Shown here one piece after another: positions 20,911 to 33,010 of a stretch of DNA of 64,000 nt; the first letter of the stretch is position 1; each line of letters begins with the position of its first letter. This DNA comes from Piliocolobus tephrosceles (lineage: Eukaryota; Chordata; Mammalia; Primates; Cercopithecidae). Below the pieces are notes generated by a model. The model did no database searches. It was given only the letters and a program-made list of their open reading frames with translations, and was not told the DNA's origin. Location of the stretch: assembly GCF_002776525.5 (NCBI RefSeq), contig NC_045447.1, positions 20,327,890-20,391,889 of the forward strand, read 5' to 3'. The position numbers were made by a program, and so were the translations under genes.

Positions 20911-21530
20911 TTATATAGTCTCAAATGGACAGAGTCAGGAAGAATAACTAGGTAGAGCACAGTGAACAAGCAGGGTAAAAATGATTTATGAGACTAGAAA
21001 CATGTCATGCAATCTAGGAAGGTTGGCTGGCAAGTGGCTGAAAATATATAATTATATTTCCAAATTTTGTAAACAGACACCTGTTATCACCAAACTTATA
21101 AAAAGTCATGGTTTAATACTAAGATCATTAGCATTAGAGGCAGACAAATGTCCTTTGAGTCTCTGCTCCATCCCTTAATAATCTGTGGAATCTTACAATA
21201 GCTTAAGACACAAAAGTGATGACAAACTACATGAAAATGTACCCCATCAAACCCTGCAAATTATATACCCACTTAAAATTTCCTTTAGCTGGGTCCCAAA
21301 ATGCCCACACCACTGTACACAAAGCAAAATATAACGAATGGAGTGTCAGGGTAAACTAAGCAGTAGTCTTTTTTATATAATGAAACATATACTCTTTAAA
21401 AATTCTGGAAAATAGCCCCCAAACCCATAACCACATGATTACACTGCTATCATAACCTCCTGGGGTCTTGAAGCTTAAATTTCATTTGCCTGGTGGTTTA
21501 TCTGCCTGCCTGCACTCTTTGCAGTTTCTA
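20911..21530. other. Unassigned sequence
   Basis: No repeat or gene recognised. Confidence 0.45.
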
Positions 21531-21730
21531 TGGAGCTCACATTCTAGTTAGAGAAGACAGACAATAAGTACATCAACAAAATAATAAATAGACCATTTTA
21601 GATAGCCATGAAGAAAACAAAGTAGTACATATGACCAAGAGTTACTGTAGGAAGGGAAAGAAGCAGTCCCTTTGATGGAGGGGTTGGGGAAGACCTAGTA
21701 GAGGAAACCAACATTAAGCTGAGCTCTGCG
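21531..21730 (+). repeat. Unclassified ancient dispersed repeat (copy 1)
   Basis: Carries GAGCTCACATTCTAGTTAG, AGACAGACAATAAGTA and a GGGGAAGACCTAGTAGAGG block. The same order (CTTACAGTCTAG-like phrase, gap, GGTCAGGGAAGGCCT-like phrase) recurs in several other places in this window (26085, 36690, 41400, 43900). I recall this as a mammal-wide repeat but cannot name the family safely. Confidence 0.45.
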
Positions 21731-22234
21731 TCTGAAGAATTCCAAGCTTTTACATCAGCACACTGAACCATGAGGCCCAGAGCACTGGCATGGCTAATCT
21801 AAATCTGCCACACCAATCTCCCAACCCCAGCAAACCACTGACAGAGCTGGGACTATGGCTGAAATATCTATAACCAAATTAAATTGTTTTGCTACCACTC
21901 AGGGATTTCATGTAAGGTATCACTTTAGATATTTTTAAAATATAGAAGCTGAGACAGCTCTTACTGCCTCTAGGAAGTTCCTGGTAAAAAAGTGTTATTA
22001 TTGTTATTTTTTAATCATCAAAAAGCCAAAGAAAAGCTGAGCAATCAATTCAATGGTCAAACTGCCATTTCTCTTTTTAAAGATAATCACAATGGTCAAT
22101 ATAACAAGTTTCAGGGCCATAACATTGTTTATAAAATAGAGCTATGAAGTCTGTAAGGGATCAATTAGGCGAGTCTTCCCTAGATTATTTTGATTATATG
22201 TTTCTTTCAGAATACATAAATCAGTCAATTAGTC
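21731..22234. other. Unassigned sequence
   Basis: No repeat or gene recognised. Confidence 0.45.
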
Positions 22235-22470
22235 CAGGGGCTAGGACTGGTACCTAATGCCACCTCTTGTCAGATCAGTGGTGGCATTAGATTCTCATAG
22301 AAGTGCAAGCCCTATTGTGAAATGCACATGCAAGGGATCTAGGTTGTATGCTCCTTATGAGAATCAAACAGTTTTATCCCGAAGCCACCACTCCCCACCT
22401 ACACTGCAGTTCGTGGAAAAATTGTCATCCATGAAACCGGTCCTCATGCCAAAATGTTTGGGGACCACTG
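22235..22470 (+). mobile_element. Non-autonomous hAT-Charlie DNA transposon (MER1-like)
   Basis: Ends CAGGGGCTAGGAC and TTGGGGACCACTG are the expected diverged terminal inverted repeats. The interior has CTTGTCAGATCAGTGGTGGC, CATTAGATTCTCATAG and GAAACCGGTCCTCATG, phrases I recall from MER1-type elements. Flanks AATTAGTC and GCTTAGTC agree at six of eight positions, as an old 8-bp target duplication would. Confidence 0.8.
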
Positions 22471-22600
22471 CTTAGTCAGTCAACTGATAAAAGAGACCAA
22501 TATATAGACAGGGAGGACACACAGTCAATATAAACTTATTGATTTATTGATTTGCTATTTATATTATGTGCATTACAAAAGCATATACAAGAAGCATACA

Positions 22601-22906
22601 TTTTATTTTATTTATTTATTTTTTGAGACAGGGTCTTGCTGCATTGCCCAGGCTGGGGTGCAGAGGTGCAATCATGGCTCACTGCAGGCTTGACTACTGG
22701 AGCAAACGGGATCTTCCACCTCTGCCTCCAGAGTATCTGGGACTATGGGCATGTGCTACCACGCTTAGCTAATTTTTGTATATTTGTAGATACGGGGTTT
22801 TGCCATGTTTCCCAGGCTAGTCTTGAACTCCTGGGCTCAAGCACTCATCCTACCTCGGCTTCCCAAAGTACTGAGATTATATGTGTGAGCCACTACCACT
22901 GGCTGG
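22601..22906 (-). mobile_element. Alu SINE (old, AluJ-like)
   Basis: Reverse-oriented Alu: TTTTATTTTATTT tail, GAGACAGGGTCTTGCTGC, GGCTCACTGCAGGCTTGAC, TAATTTTTGTATATTTGTAG, and GTGAGCCACTACCACTGGCTGG at its head. The CTCCTGGGCTCAAGC form and high divergence fit AluJ. Confidence 0.92.
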
Positions 22907-23631
22907 AACATATATTTTAAAAGATGTACTAGAAATCAATGAAAATAAAGGTTCCAGAATTTTTTTCCACACCCCAATAGATCATTATGGTGCACTTTGC
23001 AAAGGCTTTGTCTTTCTTTGGACGCAACTGATTTAGTCTACTACTTTCAGTTTAAGCATAGAAAAACTGAGGCCAGACAAAAGAGATGTGAAACTAATAT
23101 GGATGACCCAGTATAACAAGTGAGCTAAAGGACTTTAAAATAAACTCAGCTTTATTTATATGCAAAGTCTTTTAAGCTATCCCTGTTATTTGTTAAAATT
23201 GTAGTTTTTCACATGCTTTCATATATTCTGTGTAATCTCCTCCTTATTCCCTAGAGATGTATGCTTTGCTTCTGATCTCTTCTCAACAGTGAGAAATCCT
23301 GGATCAGCAAATCTCTGTCGCCAGATCCCAGCAAAGAGTAAACTCCCTAAAGTCTGTAGGCACAACATGATCTCAATCCATTTCTCTTAAGGATTCCCAG
23401 AGCAGGCACAGCCTCCCAGCCTGCTTAGGAATGCAGCACTGCACTTCTCAATAGCATTTTATGACACATTACTCAAATCAAATTTAAAAGCATAACTGAG
23501 TGGAATTAAATTAATGCCGTCTGGTAATGTCAGCAGCACCAGAACTGCAACAGGCTGGCTTAACTCCTAGACCTGCTAAAGCTTCATGATACATATTCAG
23601 TTTCCTCTGTTATGGGAAGAACTTGTGTATA

Positions 23632-23632
<1 letters not shown>
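22907..23632. other. Unassigned sequence
   Basis: No repeat or gene recognised. Confidence 0.45.
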
Positions 23633-23670
<38 letters not shown>

Positions 23671-23672
23671 GT
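23633..23672 (+). repeat. (TG)n microsatellite
   Basis: About eighteen TG units with one TA interruption. Confidence 0.95.
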
Positions 23673-24066
23673 GGGGGTAGGAGCCTGGTGTATGCCTGAG
23701 CAGTGTTTGAAAGCACACAAGCAGTTACAAATACTTGATAATCACATATGCCTCATAACCGTGATGTTTTTGAGTTGATATTTACATATTTCTTGATGTC
23801 CCACAGAGTACGTTTAGCTTCATTATATCATTTGATGATCATAATCAACATTTGAGGAATTTATCTTATTTATTTATTTATATATTATACTTGAACCTAA
23901 GTTTCCTGACTCCAAATTCAGCATTCTTTCTACTCCTTAAGTTCAATACTAATGATAACACTACCTAATCTTTTGAAGATCTCCTCAACCTCCCTGTTGC
24001 TAAATCCAATATTCCATTTGTAATCTTCATCTTAATTGACTCCACAGAAACATTCACTTCGTGATT
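23673..24066. other. Unassigned AT-rich sequence
   Basis: Includes a short TTATTTATTTAT run near 23865-23882; nothing else recognised. Confidence 0.45.
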
Positions 24067-24067
24067 A

Positions 24068-24571
24068 CAGTTGACCCTTGAACAACATGGATTTGAACTG
24101 TGTGGATAAATGTAGGTATGGATTTTTTTTTTTCAGTAAAACGTACACTAAATGTGCCTGCCTTTCTTGTCTTCCCTTCAACCTTCTCCACCTCTTTTGT
24201 CTCTGCCATCCCTGAGACAGCAAGACCAACACTTGCTCCTCCTCCTCTTCCTCAGCCTACTTAATGTGAAGAAGAGGATGAACACCATTGTGATGATCCA
24301 CTTCTGTTTAATAAATAAAAAGTATGTTTTCTCTTTCTTATAATTTTGTTAATAAGATCTACTTATTTCTCTAACTTATTTTACTGTAAGAACACAGCAT
24401 GTAATACATATAACATAAAATATGTGTTAATTGGCTTTGTGTTATTGATGAGACTTCTGGTCAAGAGTGGGCTATTAGTAGTTAAGTTTTGGGGGAGTAA
24501 AACATTATACACAAATTTTTGACGCAGATGGTCAGAGATCTTAATTCTCACGTTTTTTAATGGTTGACTGT
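24068..24571 (+). mobile_element. Tigger-type DNA transposon (MER2-like)
   Basis: Starts with CAGTTGACCCTTGAACAACA and ends with ATGGTTGACTG, inverted-repeat ends flanked by TA, as in pogo/Tigger elements. Interior phrases GTAAGAACACAGCATGTAATAC and GGCTATTAGTAGTTAAGTTT match what I recall of MER2. It is longer than a minimal MER2 because a coding-derived block at about 24155-24300 (CTTCCTCAGCCTAC, TGATGATCCACTTC) is retained; no transposase frame survives. Confidence 0.82.
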
Positions 24572-24654
24572 ACTTTCTCATTTTTGAAACATGTTTAGTT
24601 CACTTGGTTTCAAGATACATATTCTTTATTTTTCTTCCTACCTCAGTGAACACT

Positions 24655-25800
24655 TAAAGGGTCTTCTTCTGGCTCCCTTTTATCTTCTCACTTCTAAACA
24701 CTGGCTGTCCTAGGGCTCCATTTTTTTCTCTATCTACAGACCCTTCTTGGTTATCCCATTGAGTACCTGGTTTTAAATGCATTTTTACACTAACAACTTT
24801 TAAATTTACATCTTTGGTTATGATGTCTCTCTGGAGTTCCAGGTCTCTATATCCAACTATTCCAAGCATCTCCACTGCATGTCAGGCATATCAACTATTA
24901 CCAATGTCCCAATCTTGCCCTTCAAGACTTGCTATCCACAGTGTTACTCATACTTTTCAATACAAATTGCACCCTTTCAGTTTCTCAGGCCAAATGACTG
25001 TGGTATCCTTGTATCCATGTACACCTTCTTTGGTATATTTCACATGTTACCTGTCAATGAATCTTGTTCACTTTATCTTCAAACTATGCCCAGAACCTGA
25101 CCATTGCTCATTTATCAACAACTATCACCCGACCCCAGGACAGCATCATCTTTTGACACAGTATCCAGAGAATTCCTTTCAAAAGATGGCATCATTCCTT
25201 CAATGAGTGTCCATCTCACTCAGAGTGAAAGCCAAAGTTCTTATACTGACTTGCAGAGTCAGTATTCTGTCTTTTTGACTGACTCTGGCATTACTTTCAA
25301 ATACTCTCCTTCAGCTCACTCTAACTCAGCCACAGTGACCTCCTTGCCATCGTAGAACACATTAGACATACTCTCACTTTGAGACATTGGAATGTATTAT
25401 TCGGTTTTATTTGTTGTTCAAACGTGAAAGATAATTGCCCCATACATCTGAAACACTTGTTCCATCACCTTCTTCAGCTCTGTGATCAACTGTCATCTTC
25501 TTATTCAGACATTCCCTCATCACCCTACTTAAGATCACATCATCCTCTCCACCACATCCTCTATATTCCTCTCCTGATTTTGCTGTCTTTGTCATTATTG
25601 TGTTGGAGATGGTATAGAGTGATCCACTTTCTAATGCTATGCTATTCTTTTACTTATTTGTTTTTTCATAGTCCATCTCTTCTCCAACAGATTATAATTT
25701 CAACTAAGGCAGGCAATGTCTAAGCATAGTGTCGCCAATGCTTACAATAGTATCTAACACATAGATTGTATATAAAGCAGATTCATGAATGCATGAATGA
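24655..25800 (+). mobile_element. Long L2 LINE fragment including RT-region remnants
   Basis: About 1.15 kb in L2 order. 24830-25130 reads like the C-terminal part of the L2 reverse transcriptase frame (CATCTCCACTGCATGTCAGG, CCTTTCAGTTTCTCAGGCC, ATGACTGTGGTATCCTTG). 25200-25360 matches the block with CATCTCACTCAGAGTGAAAG and CTCACTCTAACTCAGCCAC. The end (ATAGTATCTAACACATAG then GAATGCATGAATGAATG) is the L2 3' terminus. Frames are broken throughout. Confidence 0.75.
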
Positions 25801-25979
25801 ATGCCTCACTCTTGTGTCATGAATTACAGTTTCCAAAGTTCATTCATTTCTCCCCACAGTCTTACTGTGTTGAGCCTTGTGAGCAAATCTGGGTATTAAA
25901 AAGGTAGATTAATCTGGATATTAAAAAGATTGCTATTTTGCCAATACTTGGAAAAGTGTCTGTCTTTATTCATTTTAAT

Positions 25980-26080
25980 AATCATATGCCAGGCAGTTTC
26001 TTCATATTCATGCAAGTTATCTAAATTTATCATCACAACTATCCTATGACCTAATTGTAACTGTTTCATTAATTCATTTA
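25980..26080 (-). repeat. MIR SINE fragment
   Basis: Reversed MIR order: TGCCAGGCAGTTTCTTC, TATCATCACAACTATCCTATGA. Short and diverged. Confidence 0.5.
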
Positions 26081-26084
26081 TAAA

Positions 26085-26340
26085 TCAACTAATTTATTAA
26101 GCAACTACTTATTAACCTTCTACAGTGTGCCAGGCTCTGTGATCCAGAATCAAACAGCACAGATAAAAATCACTGCCTTCATGGAGCATATATAAATGAA
26201 AGAAAAAATAAAAAATAAACAAACATATATTACATATATATATATAGCATATACATATACATGTATGTGTAGTATACATACACACATATTAAAATGAATA
26301 GTCTGTTTCAAGGTGATGTGTGTTGTTAGGACAATAAATC
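26085..26340 (+). repeat. Unclassified ancient dispersed repeat (copy 2) with TA/TG-rich insert
   Basis: Phrases ACAGTGTGCCAGGCTCTGTG, CACTGCCTTCATGGAGCATA belong to the same unnamed repeat family as 41400. 26225-26290 is TA/TATG-rich low-complexity DNA. Confidence 0.4.
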
Positions 26341-26460
26341 AGAGGAGAGAAAGAAGGCACCCCAAGTACAGAAAAACTAATTGCCCAGCATTGCACAGCT
26401 AGCAAGGGCTAGAGACAATATTCTGAGTCTTACCCCACAGTGTGTAACTATACACTATAG
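26341..26460 (-). repeat. MIR SINE fragment
   Basis: TTGCCCAGCATTGCACAGCTAG followed by a CTGAGTCTTACCCCACAGTG block fits the reversed MIR core ('gcccaaggtcacacagctag'). Confidence 0.6.
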
Positions 26461-26880
26461 TAATAACCAAAGCTACAAAGTTTCTTTAGGGTACTTTATT
26501 TGTTAGGATGTCTCTAGTAGCCGCTCAGAGGAAACCATATCTCAAATGGGAGCTTGTTTCACATACCAAGAGGCCCAGAAGGTCCAGCCCTGCAAATCCA
26601 GAAATCTGGCTTCCCTCTGGGAACAAAGCAGGTGCAATTTCAGCTTTCTATCCAGATATGCCAACATCAATTACAAGAAAGTGAACATTTCTTTTGGAAT
26701 CATCTTGGAAAACAACAACAACAAAAACCTTTCCCAGAAGTCCTGAATAAATCTCCTTGCATTGTCCCAAGTATCATCACAGGATGCTGCTAAGCATAGC
26801 CTTGGCAAGGACATGATCAGTGTTCCCTAGGTATTCTGGATTTATTACTGGAGTCTGGAATAGAGTTTTCCTCCCATATA
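26461..26880. other. Unassigned sequence
   Basis: No repeat or gene recognised. Overlapping short frames at 26546-26793 are chance. Confidence 0.45.
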
Positions 26881-27251
26881 TAATATGGTTTGGCCATGTT
26901 CCCACCCAAATTTCATCTTGAATTATAGTTCCCGTAATTCCCCTGTGTCATGGGAGAGACCTGGTGAGAGGTCACTGAATCATGGGGGAGTTACTTTCAT
27001 GCTATTTTCATGATAGTGAGTTCTCATGAGATCTGATGGTTTTGTAAGGGACTTTTCCTGCCTTCACTCTGCACTTCTCCTTGCTGCCCTCATGTGAAGA
27101 AGGACATGCTTGCTTCCCCTTCTACCATGATTGTAAGTTTCCTGAGGCCTCTCCAGCTATGCTGAACTGTGAGTCAGTTAAACCTCTTTCCTTTATAAAT
27201 TGCCAAGTCTTGAGTGTGTCTTTATTAGCAGCATGAGGACAGACTGATATA
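26881..27251 (+). repeat. Solo MaLR LTR (MST/THE1 family)
   Basis: TATGGTTTGGCCATGTTCC, GAATCATGGGGGAGTTAC, GTTCTCATGAGATCTGATGG, CTACCATGATTGTAAG, and TTTATAAATTGCCAAGTCTT in order define a plus-strand MST/THE1-type LTR. No internal region adjoins it, so it is a solo LTR. I could not confirm a 5-bp target duplication. Confidence 0.9.
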
Positions 27252-28598
27252 CTATGTAAAGCAAAGGAGCAATAATGATTTTAACAAGAACTGTCAAAAA
27301 GAATAATGGAGGTTAGACAACTACCAGCATTTGTCCTTAATACGAACCGAGGTTTATTCATGGTCTAGTCATCAAGAGTGGACACATTAAATAAATTTTA
27401 TGAATAGTTGTTGATTTGAGTTATAGTAAGTAATAGAAAAAGCAAATGCAAGGAATAGAGAAGAGGGAAAAAAGGGTGTGAGAGGAGAGGGATTTTTGAA
27501 CCTAATACAAAGGGGAGACAGACCACAACTCTGAATTGGGAGTGAAGGAAACCCATTCCTCATGATTGCCCTAGAATTCAATAGCTGTGTGACTTGGAGC
27601 TAATCATATAATGTCTCTGTGACTCAGTTTCATCACTAGCAACTCCAATCTAATAATGCTCATTAGTCCACATTTCATGACACCAGGAGATTTAACAAGA
27701 TTCCTGTGTTCAGTGGAAAAGGAAAAGCAATACCTGGACATTCCAGTTTGAAGTGTGATTGTTCTCCACTTATAGATACGGAGAAAACTAGAGTATCTAC
27801 AGCACAAGGAAAATTTAGTTTAAGGAGATGATTAACTGAACACACATACGTCGATACATGCATTTGCACCCCTATACATGCACACAGCCCTACAACCCTT
27901 TCTCATTTAAAAGTATTATTATACTTTTAAGCAATTATTGTTTTCAGAAACTGGTTGAATAATTGACAAACATTGTCTCATTTAATTTTACAACTTATGA
28001 GTTAAATATTACTATAGAATAATTTTCATTCTGAATGATCTAGATAGACTCTTTAAATGTCCACTTCATTTTATATATATATACTTTTTCTCCCCCATTA
28101 AATGGATGACATTTCAGTGAATAGCTATGTTTGTCAGTGTTTCTCCTAAATTTAAACACAGCGCTTCAGCCATTTTCCTTGCACCAATAAACCACTCTAT
28201 GGTGCCTTGAACTGATCAGATAAAACTCATTCAGGAAAATTTAGCACCAGCCAGTTTCTAAAGGCTGAGTTGGGTCTGTCTATTTCTTAACTGCTCTGTA
28301 TGTGCTCATCCAGTCTCAGAATCAGCACTTGGTGAGCATTAATCCATTGTGACATATCCTTCTCAGCAACTCCTCAACAAGAACCTTGACTGTGGAATCT
28401 TATCGACAATAGCAAGTTAGTGTTTCACAATGGACTCCTCTTCAAAACACTTTACTCAGATGATATGCATATCATATATGAGATATGAGAGAGAGCAACA
28501 AGGTCAGAAAGAGATTCAGAAAAATTGAGTGATTTGGCAGGTTTCCCATGAGAACTCTGAGGGAAGGACCAGGGTGAGGCCAAGAGCTGGAGATATGA
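27252..28598. other. Mostly unassigned; one MIR-like patch
   Basis: About 27565-27665 (AGCTGTGTGACTTGGAGCTA, CTGTGACTCAGTTTCATCAC) is a plus-strand MIR core. The rest shows no recognisable family or gene. Confidence 0.5.
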
Positions 28599-28760
28599 AA
28601 TAGGGAAAGGTGGAGGCTTATCCACGGCTCTGCCAATGCCACACTGTGTGCTCTTGGGCAATTCATTTTAAATCTCCCAGCATTAATTTTCTCATCTGTA
28701 AAAATGGGAAGAGAGAATTCAGCAAAGTTTGGAAAGTACTCGGCAGAAGTGCCTGAGGCA
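28599..28760 (+). repeat. MIR SINE fragment
   Basis: GTGTGCTCTTGGGCAATTCA and TTTTCTCATCTGTAAAAATG are close to the MIR core. Confidence 0.65.
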
Positions 28761-28950
28761 GACATTGAGAATCAGTCATGATACTTTTTCCCATGGAGTT
28801 GGCAATAGGTCCCCATGTTCTTCTCAACACGCACTCCAGGCAGCCTGGAACAATCCAAGCTGGCACATCATTTAGAATATATCTGTCATTCCTGGACTAA
28901 ATAATTATTAACATCAATTTTAAATCTAATATTTTAAGAATATATTGCTG

Positions 28951-29190
28951 CTGTGGAAAGAATCATGAACTTGAGATCAGAAGACTAGGTTTAAATTCTG
29001 GTTCTGACATTTATTACTTCTGTGACCTTAAGTAAATCAATTCATATCTTTGGTCAGCTTGATTTTTGTAATCTGAAAAATGGGATTAAAATATCAATGC
29101 CTTATGATCAATGTGACGACCAAAAGATATATAGGCGAATGCACCAAAATGCATAGCATATCCTGGCACACTGTAGACATTCCATCACCC
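28951..29190 (+). repeat. MIR SINE
   Basis: GGTTTAAATTCTGGTTCTGAC, TCTGTGACCTTAAGTAAATC, CTGAAAAATGGGATTAAAAT and CATATCCTGGCACACTGTAG cover most of a MIR in order. Confidence 0.75.
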
Positions 29191-29199
29191 ATTAAAATT

Positions 29200-29325
29200 T
29201 AAGGTGATGGATATCCCTGTTACACTGATTTGATATTTACAAGATATATACATGTATCAAATGATCACATGTATCCTGAAAATATGTACCTCTATTATAT
29301 ATCAATAAAAACAAATTTATTTGAA
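29200..29325 (+). repeat. L1M 3' terminal fragment
   Basis: GTGATGGATATCCCTGTTAC, ATGTATCAAATGATCACATG and TATATATCAATAAAAAC resemble the far 3' end of L1MA/L1MB elements. Confidence 0.65.
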
Positions 29326-29850
29326 GGTGACACCTGGTGTGACAAATGCACACGTGATGAAGTTGCTATGGATGCTGGAAGCTAACAGAAAAGTGGAGGA
29401 GATAGGGAGGGTAAATACTTCTGTGAAATTTCAGCTCTTCCCTTTTTCCACCGCTGTTGCTGATGAGCCCTATAGTCCTGGTCCTGGACCACACATATTC
29501 CATTTCCCCAACCCAATCAAGAGGCTGTGTCTTCCTCCTTCAGTTCTAGGTATCTGGCTCATAAACCCACTTCCAGATGGCCTGTCTAGGAACTGCCAGC
29601 ATCTGTCAGTTCCTTCCTTGCCTTTTCCCTTCCCCTAATCCCCTATCTCTATACTCAATGGGATAGATGTTCCACCAGTATCTTAACTCAGTGAATACCT
29701 TTGCTTGGTTCATCTATATTTGTGTGTGTCTTGAGAAAAGATAGTCAGGATGTGGTGCTAAGGGTTCCTTTCCTTCCACATCATCTTAACCACCCTAGGT
29801 GTCTAGGCCCTTACTGTCTGTTCCCAAAGTTTGTAATTATATTTCTGTTG
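29326..29850. other. Unassigned sequence
   Basis: No repeat or gene recognised. The 105-codon frame at 29321-29638 starts in the repeat before it and has no domain. Confidence 0.4.
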
Positions 29851-30167
29851 AAAGACAGTTGTCTGGCAGGCATGGTGGCTCACACTTGTAATCTCAGTAG
29901 TTTGGGAGGCTAGGATAAGAGGATTGTTTGAGACCAGAAGTTCAAGCCCAGCCTGGGCAAGATAATGAGACCCCCCGTCTCTACACAAAATATAAAATAA
30001 AATAGCGTGGTGTGGCACGTGACTGTAATCCTAGCTACTTGGGAGGCTGAGGCAGGAATATTGCTTGAGTCCAGGAGTTCAAGGCTGAAGTGAGTTATGA
30101 TGGCACCACTGCACTCCAGCCTCGGCAATGGACAAAAAAAAAAAAAAAAGGAAGAAAGATAGTTGTC
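29851..30167 (+). mobile_element. Alu SINE (AluJ-like) with TSDs
   Basis: Body 29864-30150: CATGGTGGCTCACACTTGTA, a GAGACCCCCCGTCTCTACAC linker region, GGGAGGCTGAGGCAGGAATA, and CACTGCACTCCAGCCTCGGC then an A tail. Flanking copies AAAGACAGTTGTC (29851-29863) and AAAGATAGTTGTC (30155-30167) differ by one base. Confidence 0.95.
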
Positions 30168-31119
30168 CATACAGCATATTTATTGGTGTGTTTTTGCGTG
30201 TGTGTGTGAGAGGGCGTTAAAATATTAAGGCACAAGTAGCGGTTTCCCTTGTCAGTGGATCATGGCTTACTGTTGGCAGTTACAAGTACTCCTCAAGAGC
30301 TCCTCAACCCAGGTGAGATGTGCTGCACACTACTGAAATAGAGATGGGATGGTCTTTAGTCCACACCCATCCCTGTGCTGGTGGCAAGTGCTCCATCTCA
30401 GGCAAAACAGGGCAAACTCCTTTTGATGGCACATCCCACTGCTCCTCCTTTCTCATTTTGCCCCAATCTACAGGATATTATCTAGTCTCAGGCTGTGTGT
30501 ATGTGTTGTGCCAGGGGTTGTGGGATGAGATACTAATTATACATGTGTAAATTTTATATTTTTTCCCTAGTTCAGAATCACTTTATGCCTTTCTTTGCTG
30601 TAAATATAGTGTTGTTTAAAGCAGGACAGGGCTTATGTCCAGGAGGGTATGCTGGGGAGGCACTAGTTCAGAGTCCAAATAAGAAATTTGATGAGTTCCT
30701 AGTTAAGTAAAAATTAATACTTGTAAAGATTTTCCAGTTACATTACTTTTTCTTGGACATCTTTACTCTAGCATATCCAATGAAATAATAATTAGCCTAT
30801 AAAGCATAAATATGTTCTAAGCAGGACAGATATTATTTAACGAATTTGTATAGCCAAAGGTGGGCATGCAGCTGAGTCAGGAGCAGGGGCGGGGAAAAGC
30901 TAAATTATCTTGAAAAATTGAATAAATTTGATTTTGAAGTTTGTGAAGGAATCTGGGAGGGATGGTGTCTGGAAGAATTATGGAATAGAAAGAAGCAAGT
31001 GGGGTAATAAGATAATGTGAGGCCTGGATACCTTGGAGGATGAAGCAGCCATGAAAAATACTCAATCAAGCAACAAAGGGGCTCTTATAATCAAGAATAT
31101 GTAATGATGTTTTGGTTGG
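30168..31119. other. Unassigned sequence
   Basis: Short GT run near 30188-30208; otherwise nothing recognised. Confidence 0.45.
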
Positions 31120-31467
31120 TGATATGGTTTGGCTGTGCCCCCATCCAAATCTCACCTTGAATTGTAATAACCCTCATGTGTCAACGGCAGGACCAGGTGG
31201 AGATGATTGAATCAAGGGAGTGGTTTCTCCCATACTGTTCTTGTGGTAGTAAATAAGTCTCAAGAGATCTGATGATTTTATAAAGGGGCGTTCACCTGCA
31301 CAAGCTCCCTCTTGCCTGCCACCATCTAAGATGTGTCTTTGCTTCTGCTTTGCCCTCTGCCATGATTGTGAAGCCTGTGGAACTGCGAGTCTATTAAACC
31401 TCTGTACTCTATAAATTACCCAGTCTAGGGTATATCTTTATTAGTAGTGTGAGAACAGACTGATACA
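31120..31467 (+). repeat. Solo MaLR LTR (THE1/MST family)
   Basis: TGATATGGTTTGGCTGTGCC start, AAATAAGTCTCAAGAGATCT, CTGCCATGATTGTGAAGCC, ATAAATTACCCAGTCTAGGG and ACTGATACA end. Plus orientation, no internal sequence on either side. Independent of the LTR at 26881, which lies about 3.9 kb away. Confidence 0.92.
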
Positions 31468-31538
31468 AGTGGTTTGAATTATTGTGATCTAAAACTCTTC
31501 CTTAGCTCCTCAAATTTTGCACTAAATATTCTGTGTAT

Positions 31539-31551
31539 AAAGAATATACAT
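31539..31551 (+). repeat. Left target-site duplication of L1 copy C
   Basis: AAAGAATATACAT, repeated exactly at 35020-35032. Confidence 0.93.
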
Positions 31552-32083
31552 TCCTTGTGCGTTGTATTCCTAGGTATTTTATTTTCTTTTCAGCAATTGT
31601 GAACAGGAGTTCACTCATTATTTGGCTCTGTTTGTCTAATATTGGTGTATAGGAATGATTGTGAGTTTTGCACATTGATTTTGCTTCCTGATACTTTGCT
31701 GAAGTTGCTTATCAGCTTAAGGAGTTTTGGGGCTGAGGACAATGGGGTTTTCTAAATATACAATCATGTCATCTGCAAATAGTGACAATTTGATTTCCTC
31801 TCTTCCTATCTGAAAACCCTTCATTTCTTTCTCTTGTCTGATTGCCCTGGGCAGAATTTCCAATACTATGTTGAATAGGAATGGTGAAAGAGGGCATCCT
31901 TGTCTCATGCTGGCTTTCAAAGGGAATGCTTCCAGCTTTTGCCCATTCAGTATGATACTGGCTATGGGTTTGTCATAAATAGCTCTTATTATTTTGGGAT
32001 ATGTTCCATCAATGCCTAGTTTATTGAGTGTTTTAGAATGAAGGGGTGTTGAATTTTATTGAAGGGTTTTTCTGCATCTATCC
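31552..32083 (-). pseudogene. Inverted L1 ORF2 segment (RT region) of copy C
   Basis: On the minus strand this encodes the central RT domain, including RQGCPLSPFLFNIVLE and LSLFADDMIVYLENP. An open stretch of 67 codons (31717-31920) survives. It is in opposite orientation to the rest of the element. Confidence 0.9.
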
Positions 32084-33010
32084 CTGCTCGAGGAAATAAG
32101 AGAGGACACAAATATATGGGAAAAAAATCCATGCTCATGGATAGGAAGAATTGTTATCGTGAAAATGGCAGCCATACTGCCCAAAGTAATTTATAGGTTC
32201 AATGCTATTCTTATCAAGCTACCATTGACTTTCTTCACAGAACTAGAAAAAAACTACTTTAAATTTCTTATGGAACCAAAAAAGAGCCCACATAGCCAAG
32301 ACAATCTAAGCAAAAATAACAAAACTGGAGGCATCAGACTACCTGACTTCAAACTATACTGAAAGGCTACAGTAACCAAAACAGCATGGTAATGGTACCA
32401 AAACAGATATACAGACCAATGGAATAGAACAGAGACTTCAGAAATAACACCACACATCTACAACCATCTGATCTTCAACAAACCTGACAAAAACAAGCAG
32501 TAGGGAAAGGATTCCCTATTTAATAAATGGTGCTGGGAAAATTGACTAGCCATATGCAGAAAACTGAAACTGGACCCCTTCCTTACACCTTATACAAAAA
32601 TTAACTCAAGATGGATTAAGGACTTAAACATAAAACCTAAAACCATAAAAATCCTAGAAGAAAACCTAGGCAATACCATTCAGGACATAGACATGGGCAA
32701 AGACTTCATGACTAAAATACCAAAAGCAATTGCAACAAAACCCCAAGTCGACAAATGGGATCTAATTAAACTAAAGAATTTGTGCACAGCAAAAGAAACT
32801 GTCATCAGAGTGAACAGGCAGCCTACAGAATGGGAGAAAGTTTTTACAATTTATCCATCTGACAAAAGTCTAATATCCAGAATCTACAGGGAACTTAAAC
32901 AAATTTACAAGAAAAAAACAAACAACCCAATCAAAATGTGAGTGAAGGATATGAACAGACACTTCTCAAAAGAAGACATATATGTGGTCAACAAACATAA
33001 AAAAAAAGCT
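32084..33010 (+). pseudogene. L1 ORF2 segment of copy C, upstream of the nested L1
   Basis: Plus-strand ORF2 from just after the RT palm to KDMNRHFSKEDI. Frame damage is visible (stop after FKLY near 32361 and near 32942). Open remnants at 32159-32362 and 32693-32941. Confidence 0.9.

Noticed and set aside
29321..29638. A 105-codon proline/phenylalanine-rich frame
   Set aside because: Starts at the end of an L1M fragment and has no recognisable domain or neighbouring exon signals.
26881..31467. The two solo MaLR LTRs as ends of one provirus
   Set aside because: They are about 3.9 kb apart with MIR, L1M and Alu sequences between them and no MaLR interior, and their divergence differs.
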